Notes: a model not told the origin generated them from the sequence alone. A DNA stretch of 64,000 nt from Coenobita brevimanus (GCA_032717465.1 CM064667.1:4303783-4367782); one strand, 5' to 3'. Counted from the first letter of the stretch, positions 19,210 to 30,483 are shown. Made by a program: numbers and translations.

Positions 19210-21286
19210 CGTCATCGGACCACTCACCCCCAAAGCAGGATATAAATATATAATCACCTTCGTTGACGTCTATTCTAAATTCATCATAGCTTGTCCTGCT
19301 AAAGATCACAGTGCAGTGTCTGTCGCTGATGCTCTGACTCGCCACGTATTTCCATACTTTGGCATTCCCCAGGCATTACACTCCGACAATGCACCAGAAT
19401 TCACCGGAAAAGATTGGCAGGAATTAGCTAAAATATTTGGATTCCACATCTCCCACTCATCCCCCTACTGGCCACAAGGCAACAGCATCTGTGAAAGAAG
19501 CCATCGCTCCCTCCTCAATCAAGGCCACACTCGCATTACACAAACAGGAAATGAAGACTGGTCTGCTCACGTCAAAATAGTTCAATGGGGCCTAAACACA
19601 TGCCCGCGAGAAGACGGCATAACACCACACGAGCGAATATTTGGGGAAACCCCGCTCCTCCTCCTGCTCCGCCACCACCTTCAGCCACCCTCCCCACCCT
19701 CCTCCACCGACCCTCTCCACCATCTCAAACGCCGCCTCCACCACCTGCAAGCACAACAAGACCTTACACCCGATACCAACCACACCAACCCCTACAAAAC
19801 CGGCCAATCCGTTGTCATCGCCCAACTCCCTACCCCTAATAAAATTGCACCACGATTCATCGGACCCTTCACCATAACCCAAGTCCCCAACCCGTATCAA
19901 GTCATCATCAATCAACGCGGCCAGCAACGCACGTATCGCAACCGTCACGTGGGACCTTTTCACCCACCCAACAATGATCACCCCCACACCCGCGCGCCCA
20001 GCACCTCTGCCCGGCCATCTGGCCACGACGACGTTTCCGGGAATTACCCCCCACGCTCATACACTTACTACTTCTCACCCCCACCCAGCACCTCACCTAC
20101 AACCACACCACCCCCCACTACCCCGGATCTTGACTCACCTCAACCGCCGCCCTCACCACAACCCCCACCCAGCACCTCACCTACAACCACACCACCCCCC
20201 ACCACCCCGGATCCTGACTCACCTCAACCGCCGCCCTCACCACCACCCCCACCCGGCACCACCACATACTCAACAACGCCCACACCACACTCCACCACCC
20301 ATTCCCACACCACCCCCCACACCACACCCCCTCCATCCCCTGCCTCTCCACCACCCCAAACCACTACCTCCTCAAACCACACTCCTCCACCTTCGCCCAC
20401 CTGTGCCCGCACCACGCCCAGAACCACCCAAGCAAACGCGCCCACCCTACCCAGCGACCATGCTCACTATACCCGCCACACCACCTTGCCATCCACCTCA
20501 CCCCCCAACACCCGCACACCCTTACCACCACCACGTGCTCAACCACCCTCACCACCCACACCCACACTCACCACCACCACTACCAGATCAGGCCGCCTTT
20601 CACGCCCACCACCCAGATATACACCTACACCACCCCACAGTAACCAACCAGCCCACCACACACAACCACAAAAACCCCCTACCCCAAACACCTCCCCCAT
20701 CACTCTCCCTCTCCACCAAGCACGATGGAAAAACCCCAAGTCCCAATTCCCCAAAGTCAAATCCTCTACCCACAGACCCATCCCCCATAAAAGCACCGAC
20801 CCATCAACCCTAGCCAACATTCAGCTACAGCCGCCTCACCATGCACCAACCACCAGCATGAAAATCACCCGTGTCCAGTGGCTACCTTACGGCCAGCCGC
20901 CCATCAGAATCCGACAGACGCCCCAGGTTCTTCGCCGCCTACGCCGCACAAACCGCCCATCCTCCATCCGACTTTTCGTCAGCCCAGCCCACGAACCGAC
21001 CACGATGACCAACCACTGGATCAACCTCCTGCAGCACCTCACCCCAGTCAACAGGACATCCACCACCATCACCTACCACCTGCAGTCACGGGGTCGTGAC
21101 TTTTTCACGAGCGACGGTGGTAAAATGCCCGCCGCCGGACCATCCACCCCGCCACCCCTCACCCCACCACCAGGCCACCACCACCCCACCACCCGAGGAA
21201 GAGATAACGGGGAGGTTAATGACCCAGGGCAAAAGGGTCACCCAACCACCACTGACCTATGCCCCTTCTCCCCGCAACTGCCCTAA
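18989..21286 (+). CDS. pol: A2 integrase, tail, C-terminal domain and start of LTR extension
   Basis: 765 codons; meaningful from about 19068. Integrase has SCRACVLG (Cys pair), LQSLDVIGPL (first Asp), LHSDNAPEF (second Asp) and CERSHRS (Glu), so the catalytic triad is complete. The GPY/F-like module, the Pro/Thr/His-rich tail with two near-identical units of about 66 bp (20080-20235), and the C-terminal domain follow. The frame crosses the LTR start (21121) and stops at 21284 (TAA), where A1 reads CAA. The LTR frame resumes at 21293-22078. Confidence 0.8.
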   Translation: MTPCSTSMPTTVSTWAPRNSPRCSTTYWTPNPTTIAKNIVQSCRACVLGNDITRTPGPSRKLTATKPWQLQSLDVIGPLTPKAGYKYIITFVDVYSKFIIACPAKDHSAVSVADALTRHVFPYFGIPQALHSDNAPEFTGKDWQELAKIFGFHISHSSPYWPQGNSICERSHRSLLNQGHTRITQTGNEDWSAHVKIVQWGLNTCPREDGITPHERIFGETPLLLLLRHHLQPPSPPSSTDPLHHLKRRLHHLQAQQDLTPDTNHTNPYKTGQSVVIAQLPTPNKIAPRFIGPFTITQVPNPYQVIINQRGQQRTYRNRHVGPFHPPNNDHPHTRAPSTSARPSGHDDVSGNYPPRSYTYYFSPPPSTSPTTTPPPTTPDLDSPQPPPSPQPPPSTSPTTTPPPTTPDPDSPQPPPSPPPPPGTTTYSTTPTPHSTTHSHTTPHTTPPPSPASPPPQTTTSSNHTPPPSPTCARTTPRTTQANAPTLPSDHAHYTRHTTLPSTSPPNTRTPLPPPRAQPPSPPTPTLTTTTTRSGRLSRPPPRYTPTPPHSNQPAHHTQPQKPPTPNTSPITLPLHQARWKNPKSQFPKVKSSTHRPIPHKSTDPSTLANIQLQPPHHAPTTSMKITRVQWLPYGQPPIRIRQTPQVLRRLRRTNRPSSIRLFVSPAHEPTTMTNHWINLLQHLTPVNRTSTTITYHLQSRGRDFFTSDGGKMPAAGPSTPPPLTPPPGHHHPTTRGRDNGEVNDPGQKGHPTTTDLCPFSPQLP

Positions 21287-23059
21287 TGCCAGATGAGCCT
21301 AGATCCGCAACAACTTCAACGGCGGGTTGACCATCGACAGCAGTGGGGTGGGACTGATCTAATATCAGTCCCTAGTAGTTTTGTGGTGACGACCACAGCA
21401 TCACCCCAACAGGGCAGGAGGTCCCTTGGTGAGCCACGAGGTGTTCGCACCTGCTGCCACCGCGAGCCACGAGGAAATACCATCCTCTACTGCTACTGTG
21501 GTGAGCCACGAGGGCCTAGTACCCTCTGCCACAGTGAGCCACGAGGAAGAAATACCCTCTGCCACTACCAGGACAGGAGGTCCTTTAACGAGGGAGAAAT
21601 ACCCTCTATAACAAACAGGGCAGGAGGCCCAATAGTGGACTATACGGGACCAACACCCCTAGCCACCCCAAGGGTAAGAGCCCCTTGTATAAAGCCACAA
21701 GTGGGTCCCAGGACCGATCGACCTGGCGCCACGGCTGTATCGGAGACAAGAGAGAGAGTCGCCTCTGTGCTACCCTCCCTGTGTAAGATAGAGACCACGG
21801 CCTCCTTGTGTCCTCTAAATTCAGTCAACTCCTGCAGGAGTAGCTGGACACCACCCGGGAGAGTTGCCCAGAAAGTGTCACCCAAGCAGAGACCCGGTCC
21901 CAGTCGGGACCTACCTCCCACACCCGGGAAATTCTTGTCTTCCCCAGGTACCAGCAGGAGACGAGGCCGCAGCCCACACCTGACGGCGCGTCCCCTGACA
22001 GACCTCCACAGCCCTCAGAACCCCAGGCGAGCCCAGCAGCCTACCAACGCTGACCTCCCCCTGCCACAGACCCTCTGACGCCAGACACGACTGCTTCACC
22101 TGTTTGGCCCCAGTCTAAAGGGCCAACACAACAGGTCGAGGCCCCACATAGACGGGCCTCCCCGCACCATGACGACCGGACCCTGAGAAGGAGGTCTACA
22201 ACAGGTCGAGACCCCAGGCAAGAGGGTCTCCCTGCACCGTGACGACGGGACCAGAGACAGGGTCTACAACAGGTCGAGATCCCAGGCAAGAGGGTCTCCC
22301 TGCAACGCCTCAGTGGATCGGACCCGGGTCGAGTCTCCCCCCAGCGGGTACGGTGATTCCCGCCACGGGTAGAGCCCCCGGAGGTCCCCTTAAAGTGACA
22401 GAGTGATATCGCCCCAGAAAATCGGGCAAGATTAGTGACTTTCCCTCCTACAGTGAGACAGAGACAGTGATACAGTGACAATGTGAATAAGAGGGATCCC
22501 ATCTATAAGTGTCCGCGATTACTTTCCCTTGATAAAGACTATAAGTTCTGGGCCCGTGAAACTAGTGTTATTCCCCAGCCCAGAATAGAGGAGTTCCCCC
22601 TTATCAGTGCACGCGCTTGCGAGAGTCGCCGCGCCTAGGCCAGCCAGTAAATTATAGTAATCTGCTCCCCATGTTCTTTTATAGTAATAATCCTCCCCTG
22701 GCTCAACAAGCCCATACATCTCTATTGTACCAGTGCACTAATACTTTTGGATTTTAATGAAAGCTAGCCACATTCACTTATGGACCCTTAACCCATTGTA
22801 AAGTATAATTATAGCGTGTGTGAATATCCCGTGTTGTCTTAACGTAACTTTGTATATCTGTATCCCCTGTCCAGAATATCATTCTATGTAATATTGTCAC
22901 GGTGTTAGAATTAAGGTAATAGATGTGTTAAAGGTGGACTGCCTAGTTTTTATGTCCTGTTCCTTTGTTGGTGCTTTACTTCCGGTCCGGAAAGAGGACC
23001 CCGCTCAGTAGCTAGTGTTTTTAGTACGAGGAGTCGGCCTAAAAGCACCCAGCATAACA
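21121..23059 (+). repeat. A2 3' LTR
   Basis: 1939 bp, TAAAATGCCCGCC...GCATAACA. It is the right edge of the array and abuts the direct repeat at 23060. Its U5 hairpin (about 23025-23049) pairs GTGTTTTTAG with CTAAAAGCAC, with one G-U pair. Confidence 0.85.
21293..22078 (+). pseudogene. LTR extension frame in the A2 3' LTR
   Basis: 261 codons continuing the Pol extension after the TAA at 21284. It has the EPRG/TLC repeat region, LPPTPGKFLSSPG and GRSPHLTARPL, and ends at TGA 22076-22078, where the middle LTR reads CGA, shortly before the LFGPSPEG segment. No known domain. Confidence 0.5.
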
Positions 23060-23242
23060 TATCCGAAGTGACAATCTCACAAAACTATGATATCTCGTGA
23101 GGTGGAATATTGGTGAAGTTTTGGCTATCACCTAGAAATTTATGAGAGAAAGTATAAACTATCGCAGTTCCGAGAAATAAAATAAATTACCATTTATAAA
23201 TCAAGTCCTCATCTCCGTTTAAATATAATTAACGACCTCTAT
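23060..23242 (+). repeat. Right copy of the direct repeat flanking the array
   Basis: 183 bp from TATCCGAAGTG to CCTCTAT, starting at the first base after the A2 LTR. It matches 6086-6264 with a GAGA insertion and about 10 substitutions. Similarity stops at 23242, the point corresponding to the left array edge. Confidence 0.85.
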
Positions 23243-23903
23243 AAAGAAACATGCAGGAGAAAGAACCACTGTATTACCGTAGTCTGGAGATTGGATTTTT
23301 ACATTAGGAAGAGGTTCATTTGTGACTCTTTTCATTTCGTGAGATAGCTTTAAGTAAAGAAATCAATTAGTTTTGTTACTGTTAAAATATCCGCTTTATT
23401 GTTCATTGAAAACAATTATACTTGTGTTCCTATAAACAGTATTACAGAGGACGAGAACACTAGTTACGCAAATTCCACAAATGTATTATAAATTAGCTGG
23501 GAAACACTCCCAGAGCTATCTAAAATTCAGAAAACATTCCTATGGGTGACTATCCCGTCTGGGGAAAAAAGAAAAATTAACATCAAATGAGGTAATACGT
23601 GGGATCAAATTGATATACAGGTAAAGAAGGCTTTCATTTGAGTGTTTCGAAGAACAAAGAGTTTGTTTTAATAGACTCGTAAAAATTGCTTGGAAAATTA
23701 GAGAAACGGGATATTTTTTTCTCTGTAACTATGGTTTTAAAGTGGCATCTTAAGACTTCTGATCAAATAAAAAAATGAAATATTTTCGAAGTATGACGGT
23801 TCGTGTGAAATCATTATCCACATTTACAAAGGTAAAATCACCCCAAAAGACAATAATTGTTGTATAAGAAAATTTAAGTACTGATTATAAGATATATAAC
23901 AGA
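23243..23903. other. AT-rich spacer
   Basis: No gene or RNA seen. Blocks such as CCACAAATG, AAACACTCCCA, GTAAAGAAGGCTTTC and CTGTAACTATGG resemble words in 5730-5970, so it is probably old repeated host DNA. Confidence 0.5.
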
Positions 23904-24103
23904 AATGACCCAGGGCAAAAGGGTCACCCAACCACCACCGACCTGTGCCCCTTCTCCCCGCAACTGTTCCAACGCCAGGTGAGCCTAGATCCGCAACAAC
24001 TTCAACGGCGGGTTGACCATCGACAGCAGTGGGGTGGGACGGATATAAAATGAGTCCCTGGTAGTTTTGTGGTGACGACCATAGTTACATCCCTTAAGGG
24101 CAG
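23904..24103 (+). repeat. Family A LTR fragment, left of B1
   Basis: Starts at ATGACCCAGGGC, about 95 bp into the LTR, and ends ...GGGCAG. It continues after B1 at 33525 (GGCAGGAGGTCCC). The last five bases GGCAG are duplicated at 33525-33529. Confidence 0.8.
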
Positions 24104-26068
24104 TGTAATGCTAGGTGAAATTAATTTCGACTTCTCGTTCCTATTTCACCTAACGTGGAGCGGGGTCCTCTTTCAAGACCGGAGCTAGTGCAATAAAGAG
24201 AGGCAGGACACAAAAACTGTAGGCAACAACCTTGACACATATATTACCACAGTCAGACAGGACAAATCAGCAGATATTACAGCACAATATATAGCAATAT
24301 AAAACCTTATCTAGGATATGAGTATCTCGCAGGATACTTGCTTCTCTGATACTAATGACAACACAAACAATCCTAATGTATCAGGAGTGCAGTAAATATA
24401 GGCTCGCGCGCGGGGACGCGGGAGGGGGTTGAGTCTCACTAGGAGGAAATAGGGAAGGTGCAGGGAGTGACTTGTGACGGCTAGGGGAAAGTTATGGTAA
24501 TACTGGAAGGTGGCAGATATTAACCGTGAAGTTTATATGGTTTCCACTAGCCAAAATACTTTGGTAATTGATTTTATCCTTGATTTACACTTACTTGAGA
24601 TATGGGTGTGAAAGCGGGTGGTAAGCAAGATTTATTGGTAGCGTGGGGGAAGGAGAGAATAGTATTAATACTTCCGTTCACAATATTCCTTCACAGTAAT
24701 GGGGGTATGTCTTTATAGGCACAGGCTTATTAATTGTATAACAGAGATGTCACTCAAACGTATAGTCGATCAGATCATGTTCCACATTCTCGTCCTTTAA
24801 CTTCTCACTGTGATCTGATGTACCCCGATATTCACTATATGAAATCACTGCACAATACTTACATTAGGGGAAATCACACTGAACCTAAATCACTCATGTT
24901 ACAATATCACACGTATTCATCAGGGGGATAGGCAGGAACATGTCATCGGTGATCCTGCTGGGCTAGGGGCACCGTCAAAGTGAGGCGTGCCGAGAGGGCA
25001 CGGGATAGCTCGTAAGGGCGTCCTCTCGTGTCCTGGACTCCCCGTGGCTTCCGGACTTGGCTCCGGCGTGTGGCCCTTGGGACTGGGGCCGAATAGCTCC
25101 AGGAACCTCTGTGATAGGTCCCGGCGTCGTGGGGGCGTTGAGAGATCACGTCCGGGTGTCCTGGGGAGAACCGAGGGAGACTGTGGGCTGCGGTCTCCAG
25201 GGTCTAGGGGCGCCGGCAGGGGAGGGCTGCGCAGCGACTTCCACTGGGGTCCATCAGGTGCGTCTGCTCTAGAGCCAGCCATAGGGAACAGAGACCACGG
25301 GAGGCTGGGAGGCCTGTCTGGGTCACCCTGGGACAGGAAGCCTGGGCTCCAGTCTCCTGCCGTGGGGACGTCTCTCTACTCTGCACGCCCTTGGAGCGAC
25401 CGTAGGTCGTCTCTACCACGACACTCTCAGAGCGACCATAGATCGTCTCACGAGGATGGGAGCGACCATAGATCGTCTCACGAGGATGGGAGCGACCATA
25501 GATCGTCTCACGAGGATGGGAGCGACCATAGATCGTCTCTACCAGAGCACCTTAGGAGCAACCATAGATCGTCTCTACCGGAACACCTTGGGAGTGACCA
25601 TAGATCGTCTCTACCTGAACACCTTGGGAGCGACCATAGATCGTCTCTACCGGAACAACTTGGGAGCGACCATAGATCGTCTCTACCTGAACACCTTGGG
25701 AGCGACCATAGATCGTCTCTACCGGAACACTCTGGGAGCGACCATAGATCGTCTCTACCAGAGGGGCGCCATCTGGAGTCTGTTTTCTAATTTCACCCCT
25801 AGCTGGCTCAGCAATTCCACTACGCGAAGGTAGTGTCCTTCTCCTATGGTGGCGGCGGCGTGGTGGCTGCATATCACAGGGGCGCACGGCCCGGGCTGAC
25901 ATGTGTCGCTGTTGCCCGGAGTGGTGGTGGCTGGTGGCGGCCACCCTGTGGGGTTGATGTGGGGGTGTCAGCGTATCAGTGGGCACACTATGTTGTTCTT
26001 GGCTTGCCCTGTCGTCGGGGGTACTATGGTATTCTTCGGGGGGACTGTTTTTCAAGCCACGCATTTTA
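24104..26068 (-). repeat. B1 3' LTR
   Basis: 1965 bp. On the minus strand TAAAATGCG...GCATTACA. It contains a 12-unit minisatellite, the end of the LTR extension (stop at 24920), a CG-rich promoter-like block near 24400, and the U5 hairpin at 24112-24151. Confidence 0.85.
25391..25765 (-). repeat. LTR minisatellite, 12 units (B1 3' LTR)
   Basis: Units of 36 bp, and three of 30 bp, share GACCATAGATCGTCTC. Unit lengths are multiples of three, so frames stay open across it. Confidence 0.85.
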
Positions 26069-26793
26069 CCACTCTCCCCCTGTAGAAAGTCACATCCCTG
26101 TGGCTGGAGGTGGAAAGCTTGTGTGTTGGAGGTGGTGTAGACGGGCTGGAGGTGTTGCAGCATAGTTTGCCAGGCGACAGTGTAGGAGTTCTCTTCTTGT
26201 GCTGGGTCGTAGGTGAGGAAGAGTGTGAAGGTGGCGGTGGTAGACTGGAGGAGGTTTAGCAGGTGGTGTGGCCCGTGGAGTCTGTGGTTCCTGCCAAGGG
26301 TAGGTGCCCATAAGGTCCGCTTCACTCTCATCTTGCTTGGTGTGGCTGTCGGTGTGGTTGGGAGCTGAAATGCTGGATACTGCGGGTAAGGGCCAGGTTT
26401 TGTGCCGTGGTAATGCGGCGTTGAGTCTCTGGGGAGTACAGGTAGAGGGGATTTGGGCCTGATGTAGCTTGACGGTGTGAAGTCGTGGAGAGGTGGGTGG
26501 TGTAGGGGTGTGTGAGTATCGGGCGGGCGGGCGTGAGAGGCGGCCTGAGTGGGTGGTGGTGGTCTTGAGGGTCGGGGTGGGGGGAGAAGTGGGCATCTGG
26601 GTTGGGTGGGTTGTTTTGCGTGTTGTGGGCGCGGTGGGGCACGGTGTTGGTGGAGTGGGTGTACGGATGGTGGGTGAGGGGAGGGGAGTGGTAGTGGGTT
26701 GTGGTGAGGGTGTGGTGGTGTGGGCAGAAGATGTGGGAGTGGGCGTCTGGGATGGGAGGGTTGTCTTGCGTGTTGTGGGCACAGTGTTGGCAA
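25552..26793 (-). CDS. pol: B1 Pol tail end, C-terminal domain and LTR extension
   Basis: 413 codons. The start is in the Pro-rich tail. Then comes the C-terminal domain (RVKRTLWAPTLGRNHRL, LLNLLQSTTA, FLTYDPAQEEN, LQHLQPVYTTSN, HLQPQGCDF). The frame crosses the PPT and LTR start (26068) and reads MSARAVRPCDMQPPRRR and repeats of ETIYGRSQGVQV until a frame loss in the minisatellite. The later part of the extension is open separately at 25282-24920 and ends with SCLSP, the same end as in the other family B LTRs. Function unknown. Confidence 0.65.
   Translation of the reverse strand: MPTLCPQHARQPSHPRRPLPHLLPTPPHPHHNPLPLPSPHPPSVHPLHQHRAPPRPQHAKQPTQPRCPLLPPPRPSRPPPPTQAASHARPPDTHTPLHHPPLHDFTPSSYIRPKSPLPVLPRDSTPHYHGTKPGPYPQYPAFQLPTTPTATPSKMRVKRTLWAPTLGRNHRLHGPHHLLNLLQSTTATFTLFLTYDPAQEENSYTVAWQTMLQHLQPVYTTSNTQAFHLQPQGCDFLQGESGKMRGLKNSPPEEYHSTPDDRASQEQHSVPTDTLTPPHQPHRVAATSHHHSGQQRHMSARAVRPCDMQPPRRRHHRRRTLPSRSGIAEPARGEIRKQTPDGAPLVETIYGRSQSVPVETIYGRSQGVQVETIYGRSQVVPVETIYGRSQGVQVETIYGHSQGVPVETIYGCS
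26069..26081 (-). other. Polypurine tract of B1
   Basis: AGGGGGAGAGTGG on the minus strand directly before the LTR start TAAAATG. Also present in B2 (38536-38548) and B5 (63397-63409), with variants in B3 (46565) and B4 (54145). Confidence 0.7.
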
Positions 26794-26841
26794 AGTGGGT
26801 GTACGGATGGTGGGTGGGGGAGGGGGGGTGGTAGTGGGTTG

Positions 26842-27724
26842 TCATGAGGGTGTGGTGGCATGGGCGGAAGATGTGGGAGTGGGCGTTGAGGGGGAGGCCA
26901 TGGAAGGAAGGGGTGAGGATGAGGTAGGGGTGGTGGGGGAGGCATCAGGTGAAGTGCTAGGGGTGGTGGTGGTCAGGGAGGTGGAGATGGTAGGAGGGGT
27001 GGAGTGGGAGGGTGAGGAGGAAACGTAGCACTCATATGTGGCTGTAGAGGGTGGTGTGGGAGCCGAAGGGGGCTGGGGGGGTGGGGCCGGAGCAGGGGAG
27101 GTGGGCGTGCGGAAAGGCCGCATGTGCCGGTTGTGGAGGGTACAGGGAGTGCCGTGGTAGTCTACAACCACTTGGTATGCGTTGGGGACTTTGGTGATGG
27201 TGTGGGGCCCCGTGAAACAGGGGGCGAGCTTGTGGGGAGTGGGAAGTTGGGCGACGACGACTGTGTCGCCCGGGTTGAAAGGGTTGGTGGCAGTGTCGGG
27301 TCCAAGGTCTAAGCTCTTTTGTAGGTGGTATATCCGCCCTTTTAGCAGGTGTAGCGGGTCTGTGGTGGGAGCGGAAGCGGGCGGTTGCAGGTGATGGCGT
27401 AGGGGTAGAAGGAGGGGGGTTTCACCAAAGATTCTTTCGTGGGGGGGAAACCCTGTCTTCTCGGGGGCACGAATTCATGCCCCACTGGACAATTTTTACA
27501 TGTGCCGGCCAATCATCATCTTTTGTAGCCTCGATTCTGGTGCGTAGCTGATTGATAAGGGTACGATGGCTACGTTCACATACTGCGTTCCCTTGTGGCC
27601 AGTATGGTGAGGAGTGGGAGATCTTGTATCCGAAAATCCTGGCCAGTTTTTCCCAGACTTTTCCGGAGAACTCGGGGGCATTATCGGAATGGATGGCTTG
27701 GGGAATGCCAAAGTGAGGGAACAC
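26842..27724 (-). pseudogene. pol: B1 integrase core to proline-rich tail
   Basis: From 27724: FGIPQAIHSDNAPEF (second Asp), SSPYWPQGN, CERSHRTLINQ (Glu), VKIVQWGMNSCPRED. An extra G near 27447 shifts the frame. The GPY/F-like module continues from about 27310 and the tail to 26842. It is separated from the upstream part by TGA at about 27725, where other copies have an Arg codon. Non-functional copy. Confidence 0.75.
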
Positions 27725-27727
27725 GTG

Positions 27728-29434
27728 TCAGAGTAAGGCATTGGCGACAGCAACGGCATTATGTTCCTTAGCTGGGCAGGCTACTACGAATTTGGAGTAC
27801 GTGTCTACAAAAGTGATCACGTATTTATATCCAGATTTAGGGGGAAGAGGGCCTACTACGTCGATTGCCAGGAGTTGCCAGGGCTTGTGGGCAGTGATAT
27901 GGCTAGATGGCCCAGCGGTCCGGGTGATATATTTTCCAAGCGCGCAGGTGCAGCAAGTTTGGATAATTTCCTTGGCAAGGGTGGAGGGATTTGGGGCCCA
28001 GTAAATATCATTGAACACCTGTAGTAATTTTTTGGTGACCAAGTGGATGCCGTTGTGAGTATGTAGGTGGCGTAGGGTGTCACGTGCCGCATCGGGGGTC
28101 AAGAGGATGTGTCCGGACGGGGTTAGAAGGTGGTCGCCCTGTCGGCACAGCTTGGGGAATAGGTGAGCAGGGATCCAGGGAGGCCACTCCTTGTGGTGCC
28201 AGAGTTGTAGTAGGTCGGGGTCCGGTTGTACCACGTGGATGGGAAGGCGGGAGAGGGCATCTGCATTGGTGTGGAGGTTCCCGGGTCTGTATGAAATCTC
28301 GTACTGAAACTCCTCTAGGGTGTCACGCCACCGGACGAGTTGGGCGTTATGGGAGTCTGATTGGCGCAGCCACTGGAGTGATTGGTGGTCGGTGATTATC
28401 GTGACTTGGGTCCCGGAAAGATAAGCCCTAAAATATTGGAGGGCCCAGATTATGCCGAGGCATTCTCGCTTGGTGGCGGCATAATTTTTTTCGGCTGGGT
28501 TCAGAGTACGGCTGGCGCAGGCGATGATGTGCTCCCGGCTGGTCTGTACTTGGGCTAGGATGGCGCCTATGGTGGTAAGGGATACATCCGTGTAGAGGCG
28601 AAAAGGGAGGACATAGTCGGGGAAGGCCACGATGGGGGCCGAGACAAGCTTGTCTTTTAGCTGTTGAAAAGCAGCTCGCCGATCCTCGGTCCAGAGGAAA
28701 GGTTCCCCTTTTTGTGTCAAGTCGTGAAGTGGCTTAGCGATCTGCGCGAATCCCTTCACGAAGCGACGGTAGTAGGACGTGAGTCCCAGGAAGGCGCAGA
28801 CGCCGTGGACATCCTGCGGAGGTGGTATGTCCGCTATGGCACGGAGCTTGTTGGGATCTGGGGAAATTCCTGCTTGGGAAATAGTATGTCCTAGGAACGA
28901 GACACTCTTAGCGGCCAGGACACATTTAGAAAGATGTAGCTTGAGGCCTGCCTGGCGAATTCTGGTGAAAACTCGACGGAGGCGCTGCAAGTGGTCGGCC
29001 CAGGTCTGGCTAAAAACAATGATGTTGTCAAGATAGGCTAAACATATTTCCAAAGTGAGGCCGCTCAGGACAGATTCCATTAGTCTGGAGAAAGTGGCAG
29101 GGGCGTTGCAGAGGCCGAATGGCAGGACATTAAATTCGTAATGTTTGCCATTACTGGTGGAAAAGGCCGTCTTGCCTCAGTGGTCCAGGTGGACGGGGAC
29201 CTGCCAGTATCCAGACTGGAGGTCGAGGGTAGAAAACCAAGACGCCTCGTAGAGGGAGTCTAGGGAATCGTCAATGCGGGGGAGGGAGGTGGCATCTTTA
29301 ATGGTGACGTCGTTCACATGGCGGTAGTCGATGCAAAACCGCATCATGCCATCTTTCTTTTTTACTAGAACGACGGGGGAGAACCACGGGCTGGTGGAGG
29401 GGGAGATAACACCTGCCTCTTCCATTTCGCACAC
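27728..29434 (-). pseudogene. pol: B1 RT, RNase H and integrase N-terminus
   Basis: 29434-29177 holds RT with DYRHVNDVT and [13 protein letters not shown] near 29174 interrupts HRGK, and the frame resumes through FGLCNAPATF to 29080-27728 (450 codons). The catalytic YLDD is YLDN (about 29034), which should abolish polymerase activity. RNase H: FRLYTDVS, ITDHQSLQW. Integrase zinc region: NGIHLVTKK, CCTCALGK. First Asp in LAIDVVGPL. The frame ends at the TGA at 27725. Confidence 0.8.
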
Positions 29435-29458
29435 CTGGCGGTCCTCCTCTTCTCTCTG

Positions 29459-30460
29459 TCAGGGGTTCTTGCGTCGGGAAGGTTCTCGTATAGGTGGGCC
29501 TGTCGTATAGATTTCGTGCGACAGGTACGTAGTATGCCCTATATCTGCTGGTCCTGTCGCAAACAAATCCTGGAAATCCAGGAGGAGGCGGCGTAAGGTG
29601 TCTGACTGCTGGTTGGAGAGATGGTCAGGGATGGGGGGTAGAGGGGTGGAGTGGCGGGAGGAAGATGCGGCACAGGGCTCGGCTTCCTCCATCTCTCCGA
29701 TGATAAGCTCTTTGGGGAGGGTGAGAGGGGACGGGGTGAGATTGGCGATGCGGATGGTGGCGTGGTGGGGAAGGAGGAAGGTGGGGGACACAAGGCAGGC
29801 AGAAAGGGGTCCGGAGGGGAGGAGGGGGGAGAACAAAACGGATGGACCTGAGGGCATGTTAAGGGGCACCCATGCCTCATGGTGGGAGGGGATGGTAACG
29901 GCGGCGGAGATGGTGGCAAGGAAAGAGGGGGCAGAAGTGGGGTGGAAAGGGATGGGAGGGGGAGGAGAGGGAGGTGGGAAAAGGGGGGGAGAAGGGGGGC
30001 ACTGGGGGGAGGAAGAGGGCGAATCCTCCGGCAGGGGCCGTGGCGTGCATGTGCAAACGGCTGGGGTGGAACGGGATGGGGGACGGAACTGGAGTTGTCG
30101 GTGGCGACAGTCGATCGTGGCTCTGAGTTTTTGATGTAAATCTAACCCTAAATACCCGTCATAACTCCTGCAGGAGGAATCAAAAATGATGAATGGATGT
30201 TGGGTGGAGGCTGGCTAGTGGGTGTCGACCCGTAGGGCCCGAGTTTCCCCACGGATGGGCAGGGGGCCATCCCCCGCGTCCACAGGGTGAGTGGTAGTAG
30301 GGCGGAGTGGGCCAAATCGCGATTTGTAGCGGGAGAAATAGTGGCTGTAAAGGCAGGACGTGGCCGCTCCCGTATCGACTAGTAGTCTGGTCTTCACGCC
30401 GTTTATTTTCATCTTGTGGTATACTGGGGGGCGATACTTAGGGGTGATGGCCCCCGCCAC
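29459..30460 (-). pseudogene. pro: B1 protease and protease-RT linker
   Basis: 30460-30215 reads KINGVKTRLLVDTGAATSC, an intact DTGA protease site, up to RVDTH followed by TAG, where B2 has CAG. The linker 29869-29459 (SPTFLLPHHATIRIANL, LDFQDLF) is open to a TGA where B2 has CGA. Protease is expected to be expressed by -1 shift at 30483-30492. Confidence 0.75.
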
Positions 30461-30483
30461 CGTGGGTTGGTGCGGGGGCCGGC

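Larger units (their letters stand above)
6265..23059 (+). mobile_element. Tandem family A array: LTR - A1 - LTR - A2 - LTR
   Basis: Three LTRs (6265-8122, 13644-15581, 21121-23059) in the same orientation alternate with two internal regions. The middle LTR serves as 3' LTR of A1 and 5' LTR of A2. Both internal regions carry PBS, gag, protease, RT, RNase H, integrase, tail and C-terminal domain, with different inactivating lesions. They share an in-frame TGA in protease and an A-rich tract. Such arrays are known products of LTR-LTR unequal recombination or of integrating a concatemer. Confidence 0.85.

Noticed and set aside
26493..27028. Gly/Val-rich plus-strand proteins (also at 38959, 46988, 54568)
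   Set aside because: They are antisense readings of the Pro/Thr-rich tail of minus-strand elements.
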